Shown: positions 53,124 through 61,391 of the stretch, one piece after another | Numbering within the stretch: position 1 is the first letter of the stretch | Layout: each line of letters begins with the position of its first letter | NCBI RefSeq assembly: GCF_025631005.1 | Contig: NZ_JAOTPL010000002.1 | Span: 124,001-188,000 of the forward strand | Length of the DNA stretch: 64,000 nt | Reading direction: 5' to 3' | Source of the DNA: Haoranjiania flava | GTDB taxonomy: Bacteria > Bacteroidota > Bacteroidia > Chitinophagales > Chitinophagaceae | Made by a program: the position numbers and the translations under genes | Notes under the pieces: generated by a model | Seen by the model: the letters and a program-made list of their open reading frames with translations, nothing else | The model's database searches: none | What the model was told of the DNA's origin: nothing

Positions 53124-55169
53124 ATGAAAAAACTTTTTATAAATATAGCAGTGATCCTATGTTTTGCAGGGACTGCATACGCGCAAAATATTGATATAAA
53201 TGTAATGCCCAAGCCGGGACCCACACCGGAAGTGAAAGTGGAAAAACCAAAAACATTCAAGCTCAACAACGGATTAACTGTACTGGTGGTAGAGAACCAC
53301 AAGCTTCCTCGTGTAGGAGTTACGCTTACTATGGACAGGCCGCCTTTGGATGAAGGAGACAAAGCCGGCTACAATTCTTTGCTGGGAGATCTTTTAGGTA
53401 CAGGTACCAACAAGATGTCGAAAGACGATTTTAATAAAAGAATAGATTTCCTCGGGGCGCGTGTTAGCTTCAATGCGGGAGGTGCATCTATGAACTCCTT
53501 ATCAAAATATTTCCCTGAAGTACTTGAGTTGATGGCAGATGGAGCGCTGAATCCTAAATTTACACAGGAAGAGCTAAGCAAGGCGCAGGACAGATATGTA
53601 GAAAGCTTAAAAACCCGCGAGAAAAGCACGGATGCTATAGCAAGCAGGGTGTTCAGAGCGCTGACTTACGGGAAGAATACTGCGCGCGGCGAATTTGAAA
53701 CAGCACAATCTATTAGGAATGTAAACCTTTCAGATATACAGGCAGCATATAAAAAATATTATATTCCGGATAATGCCTACCTGGTAATAGTTGGAGATGT
53801 AAAATTTGAGGAGGCTAAAAAACTGGTTGAACAAAAATTCGGCGGCTGGAAAAAAGCAGGTACGCTATTCAAGCCTTTGGAGCAAATACCTGCCGTAGCA
53901 AAAACGCAGATAGATGTAGTACATGTACCCAATGCAGTGCAGACGGTGCTTATAGTGGGAAATGTACATAATCTCAAGATGAATAACGGGCAATATTTTC
54001 CTGCTGTTGCGTCTAACTATATTTTGGGCGGGGGAGCAGAGTCAAGGCTGTTTATGAATCTGAGAGAAAGAAACAGCTTTACTTATGGTGCCTATTCTTC
54101 TTTAAATACCGGGAAGTATTCACAGGATTTTACTTCAGAGGCAAGTGTAAGGACAGATGCTACAGACAAGGCTGTAAAAGAGATTATAAACGAAATAAAC
54201 GCAATTAAAAAGATCACTCCGGCCGAGTTAGACAATGCAAAAGCTAAGCTGAAAGGCAGCTTTATCATGGCATTGGAAAAACCAGAGACTATTGCCCGCT
54301 ATGCGCTTAGTACCTATACACAAAACCTTCCGGCAGATTTTTACAACAACTACTTAAAATCTGTAGATAAAATGACGGTGGCAGAAGTGCAAAATGCCGC
54401 ACAGACATATATACAGCCCAATAAACTGCGCATCTTTGTGGCAGGCAATGCAATTGATTTTGCCGATAAGCTCGAAGCTTTGGGCTATCCCGTAAAATAT
54501 TACGATGCGTATGCAAACCCGGTTCCGAAACCTGAAATAAAGAAAGCTGATGCAGGCGTAACGGTTGCAGGCATTGCGCAGAAATACATAGAGGCCATCG
54601 GGGGTAAAGCCGCATTAGACAAGGTAAAATCTATCAGCATGGATGCTTCCACAACCGTGCAGGGTATGCAACTGGACCTGAGTACTAAAACAGCGCCGGG
54701 CGGAAAAATGCTCCTGGTGATGAAAATGATGGGTAATGTAATGCAGAAACTGGTGTTCGATGGAAAGGAAGGTTATATGGAAGCCCAGGGGCAAAAAATG
54801 CCGTTGCCGGATAAAATGAAAAATGAATTCCAGGAAAATGCAGACCTGTTTCCTGAAGTTTCCTTTGCTTCCAATCCCAAATATACGCTTGGCGCTGTTG
54901 AAACGGTAAACGGAGAAGAGGCCTACATTATAAAATATCCCGGCAAAACGCTCTACTACAGCATTAAGACGGGATTAAAAATTGGTGAGATAAAAACTCA
55001 AAGCGTACAAGGTAAAGAAACAACTATCCCTATATACTATGCAGACTACAGGGATGTAGAAGGTGTAAAAATGCCGTTCACCATCAAGCAAAATATGGGT
55101 GGCATGGACGTTGATTTCAAAGTAAAATCTTACGAGTTTAATAAAGCTGCCGATGCAGATTTTAAATAA
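53124..55169 (+). CDS. M16 family protein, non-catalytic partner with extra C-terminal domain
   Basis: 681 residues with a signal peptide (KKLFINIAVILCFAGTAYAQ). Residues about 35-450 are two M16 domains, but the zinc motif is absent: where H-x-x-E-H is expected the sequence reads NSLLGDLLGTGTNK. The second domain keeps YYIPDNAYLVIVGDVKFEEAK and the glycine-rich loop region. The C-terminal 210 residues (from about 475) are an extra beta-rich domain (KYIEAIGGKAALDKVKSISM), of a kind seen in exported Bacteroidota lipoprotein-like carriers. Nine bases behind the catalytic M16 gene; a terminator follows. Confidence 0.9.
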   Translation: MKKLFINIAVILCFAGTAYAQNIDINVMPKPGPTPEVKVEKPKTFKLNNGLTVLVVENHKLPRVGVTLTMDRPPLDEGDKAGYNSLLGDLLGTGTNKMSKDDFNKRIDFLGARVSFNAGGASMNSLSKYFPEVLELMADGALNPKFTQEELSKAQDRYVESLKTREKSTDAIASRVFRALTYGKNTARGEFETAQSIRNVNLSDIQAAYKKYYIPDNAYLVIVGDVKFEEAKKLVEQKFGGWKKAGTLFKPLEQIPAVAKTQIDVVHVPNAVQTVLIVGNVHNLKMNNGQYFPAVASNYILGGGAESRLFMNLRERNSFTYGAYSSLNTGKYSQDFTSEASVRTDATDKAVKEIINEINAIKKITPAELDNAKAKLKGSFIMALEKPETIARYALSTYTQNLPADFYNNYLKSVDKMTVAEVQNAAQTYIQPNKLRIFVAGNAIDFADKLEALGYPVKYYDAYANPVPKPEIKKADAGVTVAGIAQKYIEAIGGKAALDKVKSISMDASTTVQGMQLDLSTKTAPGGKMLLVMKMMGNVMQKLVFDGKEGYMEAQGQKMPLPDKMKNEFQENADLFPEVSFASNPKYTLGAVETVNGEEAYIIKYPGKTLYYSIKTGLKIGEIKTQSVQGKETTIPIYYADYRDVEGVKMPFTIKQNMGGMDVDFKVKSYEFNKAADADFK

Positions 55170-55183
55170 TTACTGCGCATAAA

Positions 55184-55220
55184 AAAATAACCCACTGCAG
55201 GCAATGGAGCGGGTTATTTC
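55184..55220 (+). terminator. Terminator after the M16 pair
   Basis: AATAACCC (55186-55193) pairs with GGGTTATT (55211-55218), flanked by A-rich and T-rich runs. It ends the M16 unit. Confidence 0.65.
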
Positions 55221-55382
55221 ATTTAAAAATTTTAATCAAAAGATCGCCTGCAAGTCAATGCAATACCATCGTGCTACACTACAATAAGATAATGTTTTTA
55301 TAAAACTTTTATTTCAATAACCACTTCAAAAAAATTACTTTTACACAAATTTATTTTACAGGAAACGAAGCATATAATTTTT

Positions 55383-55527
55383 TACATCGTAGGATGTATA
55401 TGCGGAACAGAAAAAAAATAAAAAAAATACACATGAAATAGCCATAAGCCAAATTGCATACCAACCGGGATGGATAATAAAGGTTTTGGTTATTCTGACA
55501 ACTGGAAAAAATAAAATATACACATAC
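55383..55527 (+). repeat. Structured repeat copy directly upstream of the M13 peptidase gene
   Basis: Contains hairpin TACATC/GATGTA (55383-55398), then ACACATGAAA, CCATAAGCC, GCATACCAACCG (55456-55467) and GGTTTTGGTTATTC (55482-55495), ending in AAAATATACACATAC just before the ATG at 55528. The same blocks in the same order form the units at 51266-51474. ACCAA/TTGGT could pair within the unit. The position suggests a leader role for the M13 gene, but it may only be an insertion. Confidence 0.6.
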
Positions 55528-57588
55528 ATGAAACGAAAAATATTTTATGCATTGCCCCTGGCTGCAGTCTTGTTCTTCACCGCGTGCAACAACGTAGAAA
55601 ACAGCGGCACAGCTACCGACAGCACACTGCAAAAACAGGCATCATTCATTGACCTCTCTGCCATGGATACTACCGTAAATCCTGCTGACGATTTTTTCAG
55701 GTTTACCAATGGAAGATGGATGGATAGCGCTGTGATCCCTGATGACAAAATAGGAATAGGCGCTTTTGAAAAATTAAGGGATAATACGCTGGAAAGAATG
55801 AAGAACATCCTGGAAAATATTAAAACAGATTCTAAAGACAGCACAGAAAACCTTATAGCAGCATTTTATACGGCCGGCATGGACACGGCAACCATAGAAA
55901 AACTAAGTTACGAGCCGATCAAACCGTTGCTGGCAAGCATTGATTCAATCAAAGACATTCCTTCACTGATGAAATATGTGGCGGCAGAAACTAAAAGAAT
56001 GAATAAATCCATTGTAGGGTTTTACGTAGGCCCTGACGATAAGAACAGCTCCATGAACATCGCCAGCTTTTACCAGACAGGGCTGGGATTGCCTGACAGG
56101 GATTATTATTTCAGAACGGACTCTGCAACTCAGAAAATACAGGAAGCCTATAAAAACTATTTAGCTGAGATATTCAAACTTACCGGCAACCTGGAAGCAG
56201 ATGCAAAGAAGAACACCGAGATCGTTTACAATATTGAAAAGCAACTGGCACAGCAGCACCGCACACGCGTGGAATTGCGCGACCCGCAGAAGAATTACAA
56301 CAAATTCACCGTTGCAGAGCTTGCCGGCAAACAGCCAAACATCGCGTGGAAAACATTACTCGCCGACCTTGGAGCAGCCAACGTGGATTCTGTAGTGATC
56401 GGCCAGCCGGCTTATTATACCAAACTCAACACTTTGCTGCAAACGGTATCCATTCCCGAATGGAAAACCTATCTGAAAGCAAAAGCCGTGAACAGGTATG
56501 CAAATATTCTAAGCACACCTTTCGTGAATGCACAATTTAATTACACAAAAACCTTAACCGGGCAAAAAGTATTAAAACCAAGGTGGGAACGCATCAGCAG
56601 CATGACAGATGATTATCTCGGCGAGGCGTTGGGCAAGCTCTATGTAAACAAATATTTTAACCAGGATGCTAAAAACAGGATGCTTACACTGGTGGATAAT
56701 TTAGGCAAAGCTTTCTCTGCCAGGATAGATAAACTGGATTGGATGAGCGACTCCACCAAAGTAACGGCCAAAGAAAAATTAGGAACCATCATCAATAAAA
56801 TCGGTTTTCCAGACAAGTGGCGCGATTACAGTGCGGTTAAAATACGTAAAGACAATTTCTACACAAGCCTGATATCTGCTGCGGAAAATGAATACAACTA
56901 TAATCTTTCTCACCTGGGGAAACCAGTAGACAAAACACTCTGGCACATGACACCGCCAACTGTAAATGCGTACTACAATCCATCCATCAATGAGATAGTT
57001 TTTCCTGCAGGAATTTTGCAGTTCCCGTTCTTTGATCCTGAAGCAGATGATGCCATCAACTACGGAGGTATCGGCATGGTGATAGGCCATGAAATGACGC
57101 ACGGCTTCGATGATCAGGGTTCGCAGTTTGACAAAGACGGTAACCTTAAAAACTGGTGGACAGCTCAGGACAGGCAAAAATTCCAAACCAAAGTGGAACA
57201 GATCCAAAAAATGTACGATGGCTTTACCGTACTGGATTCATCTATGCATGTAAACGGCAAACTAACCACCGGTGAAAACATTGCCGACTTCGGCGGTGTA
57301 GCTATAGCATACGATGCTTTTCAACTAACAGAACAGGCTAAAGACTCCGCTAAAAAGATTGATGGCTTTACACCAAACCAGCGTTTCTTCCTGTCGCTGG
57401 CGCAGATATGGAAAAGCAAATATAAAGACGAAGTAATCAGGCAGCGCATCAACACAGACCCGCACTCACCCGCGCACTGGCGCGTATTAGGCCCGTTGAT
57501 GAATTTCGATCCGTTCTATACTGCTTTCAACGTGCAGCCGGGCAATAAGATGTACCTGGCGCCTGAGAAACGCATTAAGATATGGTAA
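55528..57588 (+). CDS. M13 family metallopeptidase (PepO/neprilysin type), lipoprotein
   Basis: 686 residues from the ATG at 55528, which opens a lipoprotein signal (KRKIFYALPLAAVLFFTAC). The large N-terminal helical domain is followed by the catalytic part: PTVNAYYNPSINEIVFPAGIL, the zinc site VIGHEMTHGFDDQG (H-E-x-x-H), GENIADFGGVAIAYDAF with the third ligand Glu, and RVLGPLMNFDPFYTAFNV. All family residues are present. Cleaves oligopeptides in the periplasm or at the surface. The repeat at 55383-55527 forms its leader. Any cooperation with the M16 pair upstream is inference. Confidence 0.93.
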   Translation: MKRKIFYALPLAAVLFFTACNNVENSGTATDSTLQKQASFIDLSAMDTTVNPADDFFRFTNGRWMDSAVIPDDKIGIGAFEKLRDNTLERMKNILENIKTDSKDSTENLIAAFYTAGMDTATIEKLSYEPIKPLLASIDSIKDIPSLMKYVAAETKRMNKSIVGFYVGPDDKNSSMNIASFYQTGLGLPDRDYYFRTDSATQKIQEAYKNYLAEIFKLTGNLEADAKKNTEIVYNIEKQLAQQHRTRVELRDPQKNYNKFTVAELAGKQPNIAWKTLLADLGAANVDSVVIGQPAYYTKLNTLLQTVSIPEWKTYLKAKAVNRYANILSTPFVNAQFNYTKTLTGQKVLKPRWERISSMTDDYLGEALGKLYVNKYFNQDAKNRMLTLVDNLGKAFSARIDKLDWMSDSTKVTAKEKLGTIINKIGFPDKWRDYSAVKIRKDNFYTSLISAAENEYNYNLSHLGKPVDKTLWHMTPPTVNAYYNPSINEIVFPAGILQFPFFDPEADDAINYGGIGMVIGHEMTHGFDDQGSQFDKDGNLKNWWTAQDRQKFQTKVEQIQKMYDGFTVLDSSMHVNGKLTTGENIADFGGVAIAYDAFQLTEQAKDSAKKIDGFTPNQRFFLSLAQIWKSKYKDEVIRQRINTDPHSPAHWRVLGPLMNFDPFYTAFNVQPGNKMYLAPEKRIKIW

Positions 57589-57724
57589 TATTATTCTAAC
57601 CACAAAGCCCATGACGGCCATGAAGGCGCTAAGACACGAAATTAATTCATTGTGAACTTTGCGCCTTTTTTGGGTGGTTTAAAATATAAGCACATAGTGC
57701 ACAATGAATTCACCAAGCGCACGA
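57589..57724. other. Intergenic start of the repeat block
   Basis: Contains cacaaagccc...gaaggcgctaagacacg and attgtgaactttgcgcc, typical pieces of extragenic repeats in this phylum. GTGAACTTTGC at 57652-57662 is identical to an 11-nt piece of loop 1 of the IS110 RNA candidate (23429-23439). Confidence 0.5.
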
Positions 57725-58101
57725 GGCTTTACTCCAAAGTCTTTGCAACTTCTGCGAAATAATCTTGGCAGTCTCTGCGTGAAAATATATTATTAAACAG
57801 GTATTAAAAACCTACCGGTACAGCTTTGCGATTGCAATAGCGAAGAGTAGAAGGCTTTACTCCAAAGTGTTTGCAGCTTCTGCGAAATAATCTTGGCGGC
57901 CTCTGCGTGAAAAATATATTATTAAACAGGGATTAAAATATCCAGGTACAACTTCGCGATTGCAAATCCCGAAGAGTAGAAGGCTTTACTCCAAGTCTTT
58001 GCAGTTTCTGCGAAATCTTGGCAGCCTCTGCGTAAAAAATATATTATTAAACAGGGATTAAAAATCTCCAGTTACGGCTTCGCGATTGCAATAGCGAAGA
58101 G
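57725..58101. repeat. Three tandem repeats of about 128 bp
   Basis: Units begin GGCTTTACTCCAAAG at 57725, 57853 and 57982 (the third has one A fewer). Each contains tctgcgaaat(aat)cttggc, ctctgcgtgaaa, atatattattaaacag, and ends in a hairpin of the form cttcgc-gattgcaata-gcgaag. Identity between units is high but with scattered indels, so the array is not fresh. The region 57589-58172 has no gene. Confidence 0.85.
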
Positions 58102-58172
58102 ACATTTCTTAGAAGATTGTTTCAATAAACATCTTACTATAAAGTACAGAAGTGTGCACAAGCTGCAATCAT

Positions 58173-58646
58173 TTAATAAGTAGTAATATTTCTTTTTTTC
58201 TTTTCCCTTTCAATAATATTTTTAATGGGTGAAAGACTGCTCTCCCAACTGCGCGCCGAGCCAAGATCAATGCCGCCGTTGTCTGTTTTGGAGATTTGTT
58301 TACCATCCACATCCACCACTATGCGCTCATAAATGTGGTCGTATATTTTTTTATCATCCTCTTTGATGTGCTCAAAGCCGCTCCTGCGCAGGGCTTCATA
58401 AAGCAGGCGCAATTCGCTTTCAGGCAAAACAAAGTCAAAGGCATATCTGGTTTTACCAAACTCATAGGAGTAGCTGCATTTTTCTTCCGTGAATACACAT
58501 TTTTCAAAACGCGGCGCGTAACCGCCTTCACGGCTGTAAGTGATCTGCAGATCGTCAGGAGCAGTTGATGGCCAGTTGCTTTTGAGCACGGCATTGCAGG
58601 ATATAGCAGCAACTACCAGTGCCAGGATAAAGAAAATCTTTTGCAT
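58173..58646 (-). CDS. Hypothetical lipoprotein
   Basis: 157 residues from the ATG at 58646, which gives a clean lipoprotein signal (MQKIFFILALVVAAISC). The mature part has LQITYSREGGYAPRFEKC and YAFDFVLPESELRLLYEAL, then a charged end (EREKKKRNITTY). I do not recognise a family. Two cysteines in CVFTEEKC could form a disulfide. It is divergent from the next gene and has the tandem repeat array downstream. Confidence 0.7.
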   Translation of the reverse strand: MQKIFFILALVVAAISCNAVLKSNWPSTAPDDLQITYSREGGYAPRFEKCVFTEEKCSYSYEFGKTRYAFDFVLPESELRLLYEALRRSGFEHIKEDDKKIYDHIYERIVVDVDGKQISKTDNGGIDLGSARSWESSLSPIKNIIEREKKKRNITTY

Positions 58647-58757
58647 ATCATGTTGTTTTTCTACGCACCGCACAGACGCAATATCTCAATGCAGTTGTTT
58701 GTAATAATTGTTAATCAATTTATGGGTTATTAATCTAAGCGCTAAACAGTTTAGTCT

Positions 58758-58765
58758 TATATTTG
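58758..58765 (+). promoter_or_regulatory. Candidate -7 box
   Basis: TATATTTG fits TAnnTTTG, 49 bases before the ATG of the exported protein at 58814. Confidence 0.45.
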
Positions 58766-58813
58766 AACAATTTTATAAGCAATTTTTAAACCAAAATATT
58801 TTTATACCTGCTG

Positions 58814-60166
58814 ATGCGTTTTTATAAAAGAGTCATATACGTTTTTTCCTTACTGCTGCTGGCTAATTTGTCGTTTGCACAACTTTCGATGAAAAGCTTT
58901 AAATCTGATTTTACTAAAAAGGCCCGCAGGGAAAGTTTTAAAAATTACCTGCTCGAAAAAAATATCAAAGAGACATTCAGAGGCCCGCTTAATCATACTA
59001 CCACTCACCAGTTCGAAGACGCTTGTCTTTCTGTAACACAATTCCTCATCAGGAACAGCGACGTTGAAAATGGCTTCAACAAATTGTTTGAAGCATATTT
59101 CAGGCAACCCGTATCCCTCAGACAGGCATTTTTATCCTCGGTTTACGCAACCTATCCAAAAAAATATGCTGAAGAGATCAAAAAAATATTGCCTTTTGAA
59201 CGCGACCCTAAAGTCTTTAGTATTGCTGCCGTTTATCTTTTCAGGCACGACACCAGCGCACAAAACGTAAACTATCTGGTAACACAAACAAACAGACAAT
59301 TTGCTAACAGCGATACATTGCCTATACTGGTAGAGCTGAAAAAATACCTTACACGTTTTCAATGGCAAAAAAAACAAAAAACGCCCGACATTAACCAGCT
59401 GTTCATATACCAGAGATTGTACGGCAGGAAAACAGTTTATTCTTTTCAACGCTGGAACCGTGACTATAACGGCATTGCCATTATTCAAAACAAAGATGGC
59501 AGTTTTGCAAAAGATGAAAACGGCAAAGTACTGATGATAGAGCAACTGGCACGCTCCGGCAGCGACCTGCCTTATTTTATTACCAACGGCAGTACACCGC
59601 AGGGCATCTACAGCATTGCCGGCGTTGGCCATTCCATCAACAACCTCATCGGTCCTACAACTAATTTACAGTCTGTAATCCCATACCAGAATGAGTATCT
59701 TTTTTGGCGTGGCATGCCTTACGATTCCACAGCTGGTACCTACACCAATTACCAAAGATTGCTGCCGCCCTCGTGGCAGAGTTATGCACCAATGTATGAA
59801 TCGTACTATGCAGGCCTTATCGGCAGAAGATACATTATTGTGCATGGTACCACGCTTGATCCTGCATTTTTTAAAGACGAAAGTTTTTATCCGAATGCAC
59901 CTACAGACGGCTGCCTTTCCGGTACGGAAATATGGGCGGATGACGGCACCTTACAAAGAAGTGAACAGTTTCGCCTGGCAAACGCATTTGTCTCAACGCC
60001 CGATTCTACGGGACTTTTAATAGTTGTAAATATTGATAACAAGAATAAGGCTGTTACCAGGGAAGAGATACAAATGTATATTGATGTATTTGAAGGACGG
60101 CTTGCAAAGCCTGCAGGCGCCAGGCTGGAAGCATCTGACATTCCAAAGCCGAAAAGTTTGCAGTAG
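58814..60166 (+). CDS. Exported protein with an L,D-transpeptidase-like signature, unknown
   Basis: 450 residues with a signal peptide (YVFSLLLLANLSFAQ). The N-terminal 200 residues are mostly helical without known motifs. The C-terminal part has TNGSTPQGIYSIAGVGHS, then RRYIIVHGTTLDPAFF and APTDGCLSGTEIW. This order (product-like TPxG, an HG-T His, and a final T-x-G-C) resembles the YkuD-type L,D-transpeptidase active site, where the Cys is catalytic, though the usual S/T-H-G-C-x-R is altered. It may modify peptidoglycan in the periplasm. Family membership is uncertain. It converges on ompH one base after its stop. Confidence 0.55.
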   Translation: MRFYKRVIYVFSLLLLANLSFAQLSMKSFKSDFTKKARRESFKNYLLEKNIKETFRGPLNHTTTHQFEDACLSVTQFLIRNSDVENGFNKLFEAYFRQPVSLRQAFLSSVYATYPKKYAEEIKKILPFERDPKVFSIAAVYLFRHDTSAQNVNYLVTQTNRQFANSDTLPILVELKKYLTRFQWQKKQKTPDINQLFIYQRLYGRKTVYSFQRWNRDYNGIAIIQNKDGSFAKDENGKVLMIEQLARSGSDLPYFITNGSTPQGIYSIAGVGHSINNLIGPTTNLQSVIPYQNEYLFWRGMPYDSTAGTYTNYQRLLPPSWQSYAPMYESYYAGLIGRRYIIVHGTTLDPAFFKDESFYPNAPTDGCLSGTEIWADDGTLQRSEQFRLANAFVSTPDSTGLLIVVNIDNKNKAVTREEIQMYIDVFEGRLAKPAGARLEASDIPKPKSLQ

Positions 60167-60167
60167 G

Positions 60168-60800
60168 TTATTTCTTCAATGCAGAATCTCCTTTACCGTT
60201 GTTTAATCTTTCAATCAGTTCATCTGTGATGTCAAAGCTTTTATTGCGGTAATAGATCACATTATTGCCGCCGCTTTCATATCTGGACAAAACGTAAGAG
60301 TAGCCCCGTTCTTCGGCTATCTCCTTAGCCACCCGCTGGATACGTTCGTTTACGCCCTGCAATCTTTTGAAAGATTCCATCATAAAATCTTCGCCCATAT
60401 TTTTCTCTTTCTGCATGTACTCTTTCTGCATGTTTTCCAGTTCTTTCTGTAAGGAGGCCTGTTCGTTTTGTGAAAGCATGGCGCCTTTTTCCTGTGCATT
60501 TTTCAACTTGTCATTGAACCTTCTCTGCAGGCCTGCCAGTGTATTTTGATTTTGTTTTTCTTTTGCCAGTAAACCTTCTCGTACCTGCTTGTAATATTTA
60601 TATTTATTTTCTACGGAGTCCAGCTCAAAATATGCGATTCTGAAAGGAGCATCCAGAGCTGCTGCAGAATCATTTGATTTTTGATGTTTTACAGAAACTT
60701 TCGCCTTGGGTGCAGTTGTATTATTCCTGCTGAAGAGATAAAATAAAGTTGCTACAGCCAGTATCAGTACAATGTTTGAGATAAGTAAATATTTCTGCAT
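60168..60800 (-). CDS. OmpH/Skp family periplasmic chaperone-like protein
   Basis: 210 residues. An N-terminal helix (YLLISNIVLILAVATLFYLF) serves as signal or anchor. The middle (about residues 75-160) is a long charged coiled coil (RRFNDKLKNAQEKGAMLSQ, then MQKEYMQKEKNMGEDF), as in the Skp tentacles, followed by the family end (IAEERGYSYVLSR, FDITDELIERLN). Skp trimers hold outer-membrane proteins in the periplasm. It is the last gene of a minus-strand run with SRPBCC and amidohydrolase genes, 74 bases after the former. Confidence 0.88.
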   Translation of the reverse strand: MQKYLLISNIVLILAVATLFYLFSRNNTTAPKAKVSVKHQKSNDSAAALDAPFRIAYFELDSVENKYKYYKQVREGLLAKEKQNQNTLAGLQRRFNDKLKNAQEKGAMLSQNEQASLQKELENMQKEYMQKEKNMGEDFMMESFKRLQGVNERIQRVAKEIAEERGYSYVLSRYESGGNNVIYYRNKSFDITDELIERLNNGKGDSALKK

Positions 60801-60874
60801 TTTATAGAAAAGTTGAATAGGTAAAAATATAAGGATTTGAGAAAATAAAATGTTAACCGATGTATAAAGTCTTA

Positions 60875-61390
60875 CTAATTAGCGGCTTTCACAGCTTCAT
60901 CCAGTTGCAGGATGTTGTTGTCAAGCACCGGGCCAAGCACTCTTTCGTTGAGGCGTGCGGCAATTCTTTCCCAGGGGTACCATTTTAGTTTTTGGGTAAA
61001 ATGCAGTTGCACAACCGTGCCGCTTGTTTCTTTATCCGGCAGTAAATAGAAGCCGGAAGTCTGTATACGGTTTTCTTTTTTGTTTAGCTCCCACTCGGCC
61101 TCCACATAATCATGGGTTACCGCAATGATCTGAACGCGTTTGCCGCCAATAGATACTGCAGCGTCTTTGCCGGTTGTTGCAGGTGTAAGCTGTGCAAACA
61201 CCACAGTGCTGTCTGCAAGCCACTTATGCCAGTTCTTAGTGTCTGCTATAAAAGGATAAATTTTTTCTTTGGGGGCCTGGATCACGCCGCGCCTTACTAC
61301 CGTAACTACAGGCGGGAATAATAAACCGATCACAGTTAAGAGTACAAAAAATATAACAAAACTTACAACTGCCAATCTTATAAAACGCAT
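60875..61390 (-). CDS. SRPBCC family protein with membrane anchor
   Basis: 171 residues. One N-terminal membrane helix (VVSFVIFFVLLTVIGLLF) is followed by a START-like fold: VVRRGVIQAPKEKIYPFIAD, WHKWLADSTVVF and TVVQLHFTQKLKWYPWERIA. Proteins of this kind bind hydrophobic ligands; the ligand is unknown. Its start is one base after the stop of the amidohydrolase gene, so they are very likely translated together. Confidence 0.82.
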   Translation of the reverse strand: MRFIRLAVVSFVIFFVLLTVIGLLFPPVVTVVRRGVIQAPKEKIYPFIADTKNWHKWLADSTVVFAQLTPATTGKDAAVSIGGKRVQIIAVTHDYVEAEWELNKKENRIQTSGFYLLPDKETSGTVVQLHFTQKLKWYPWERIAARLNERVLGPVLDNNILQLDEAVKAAN

Positions 61391-61391
61391 A

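Noticed and set aside
57725..58101. CRISPR array
   Set aside because: The repeats are about 128 bp, follow one another without distinct spacers, and no cas gene is in the window.
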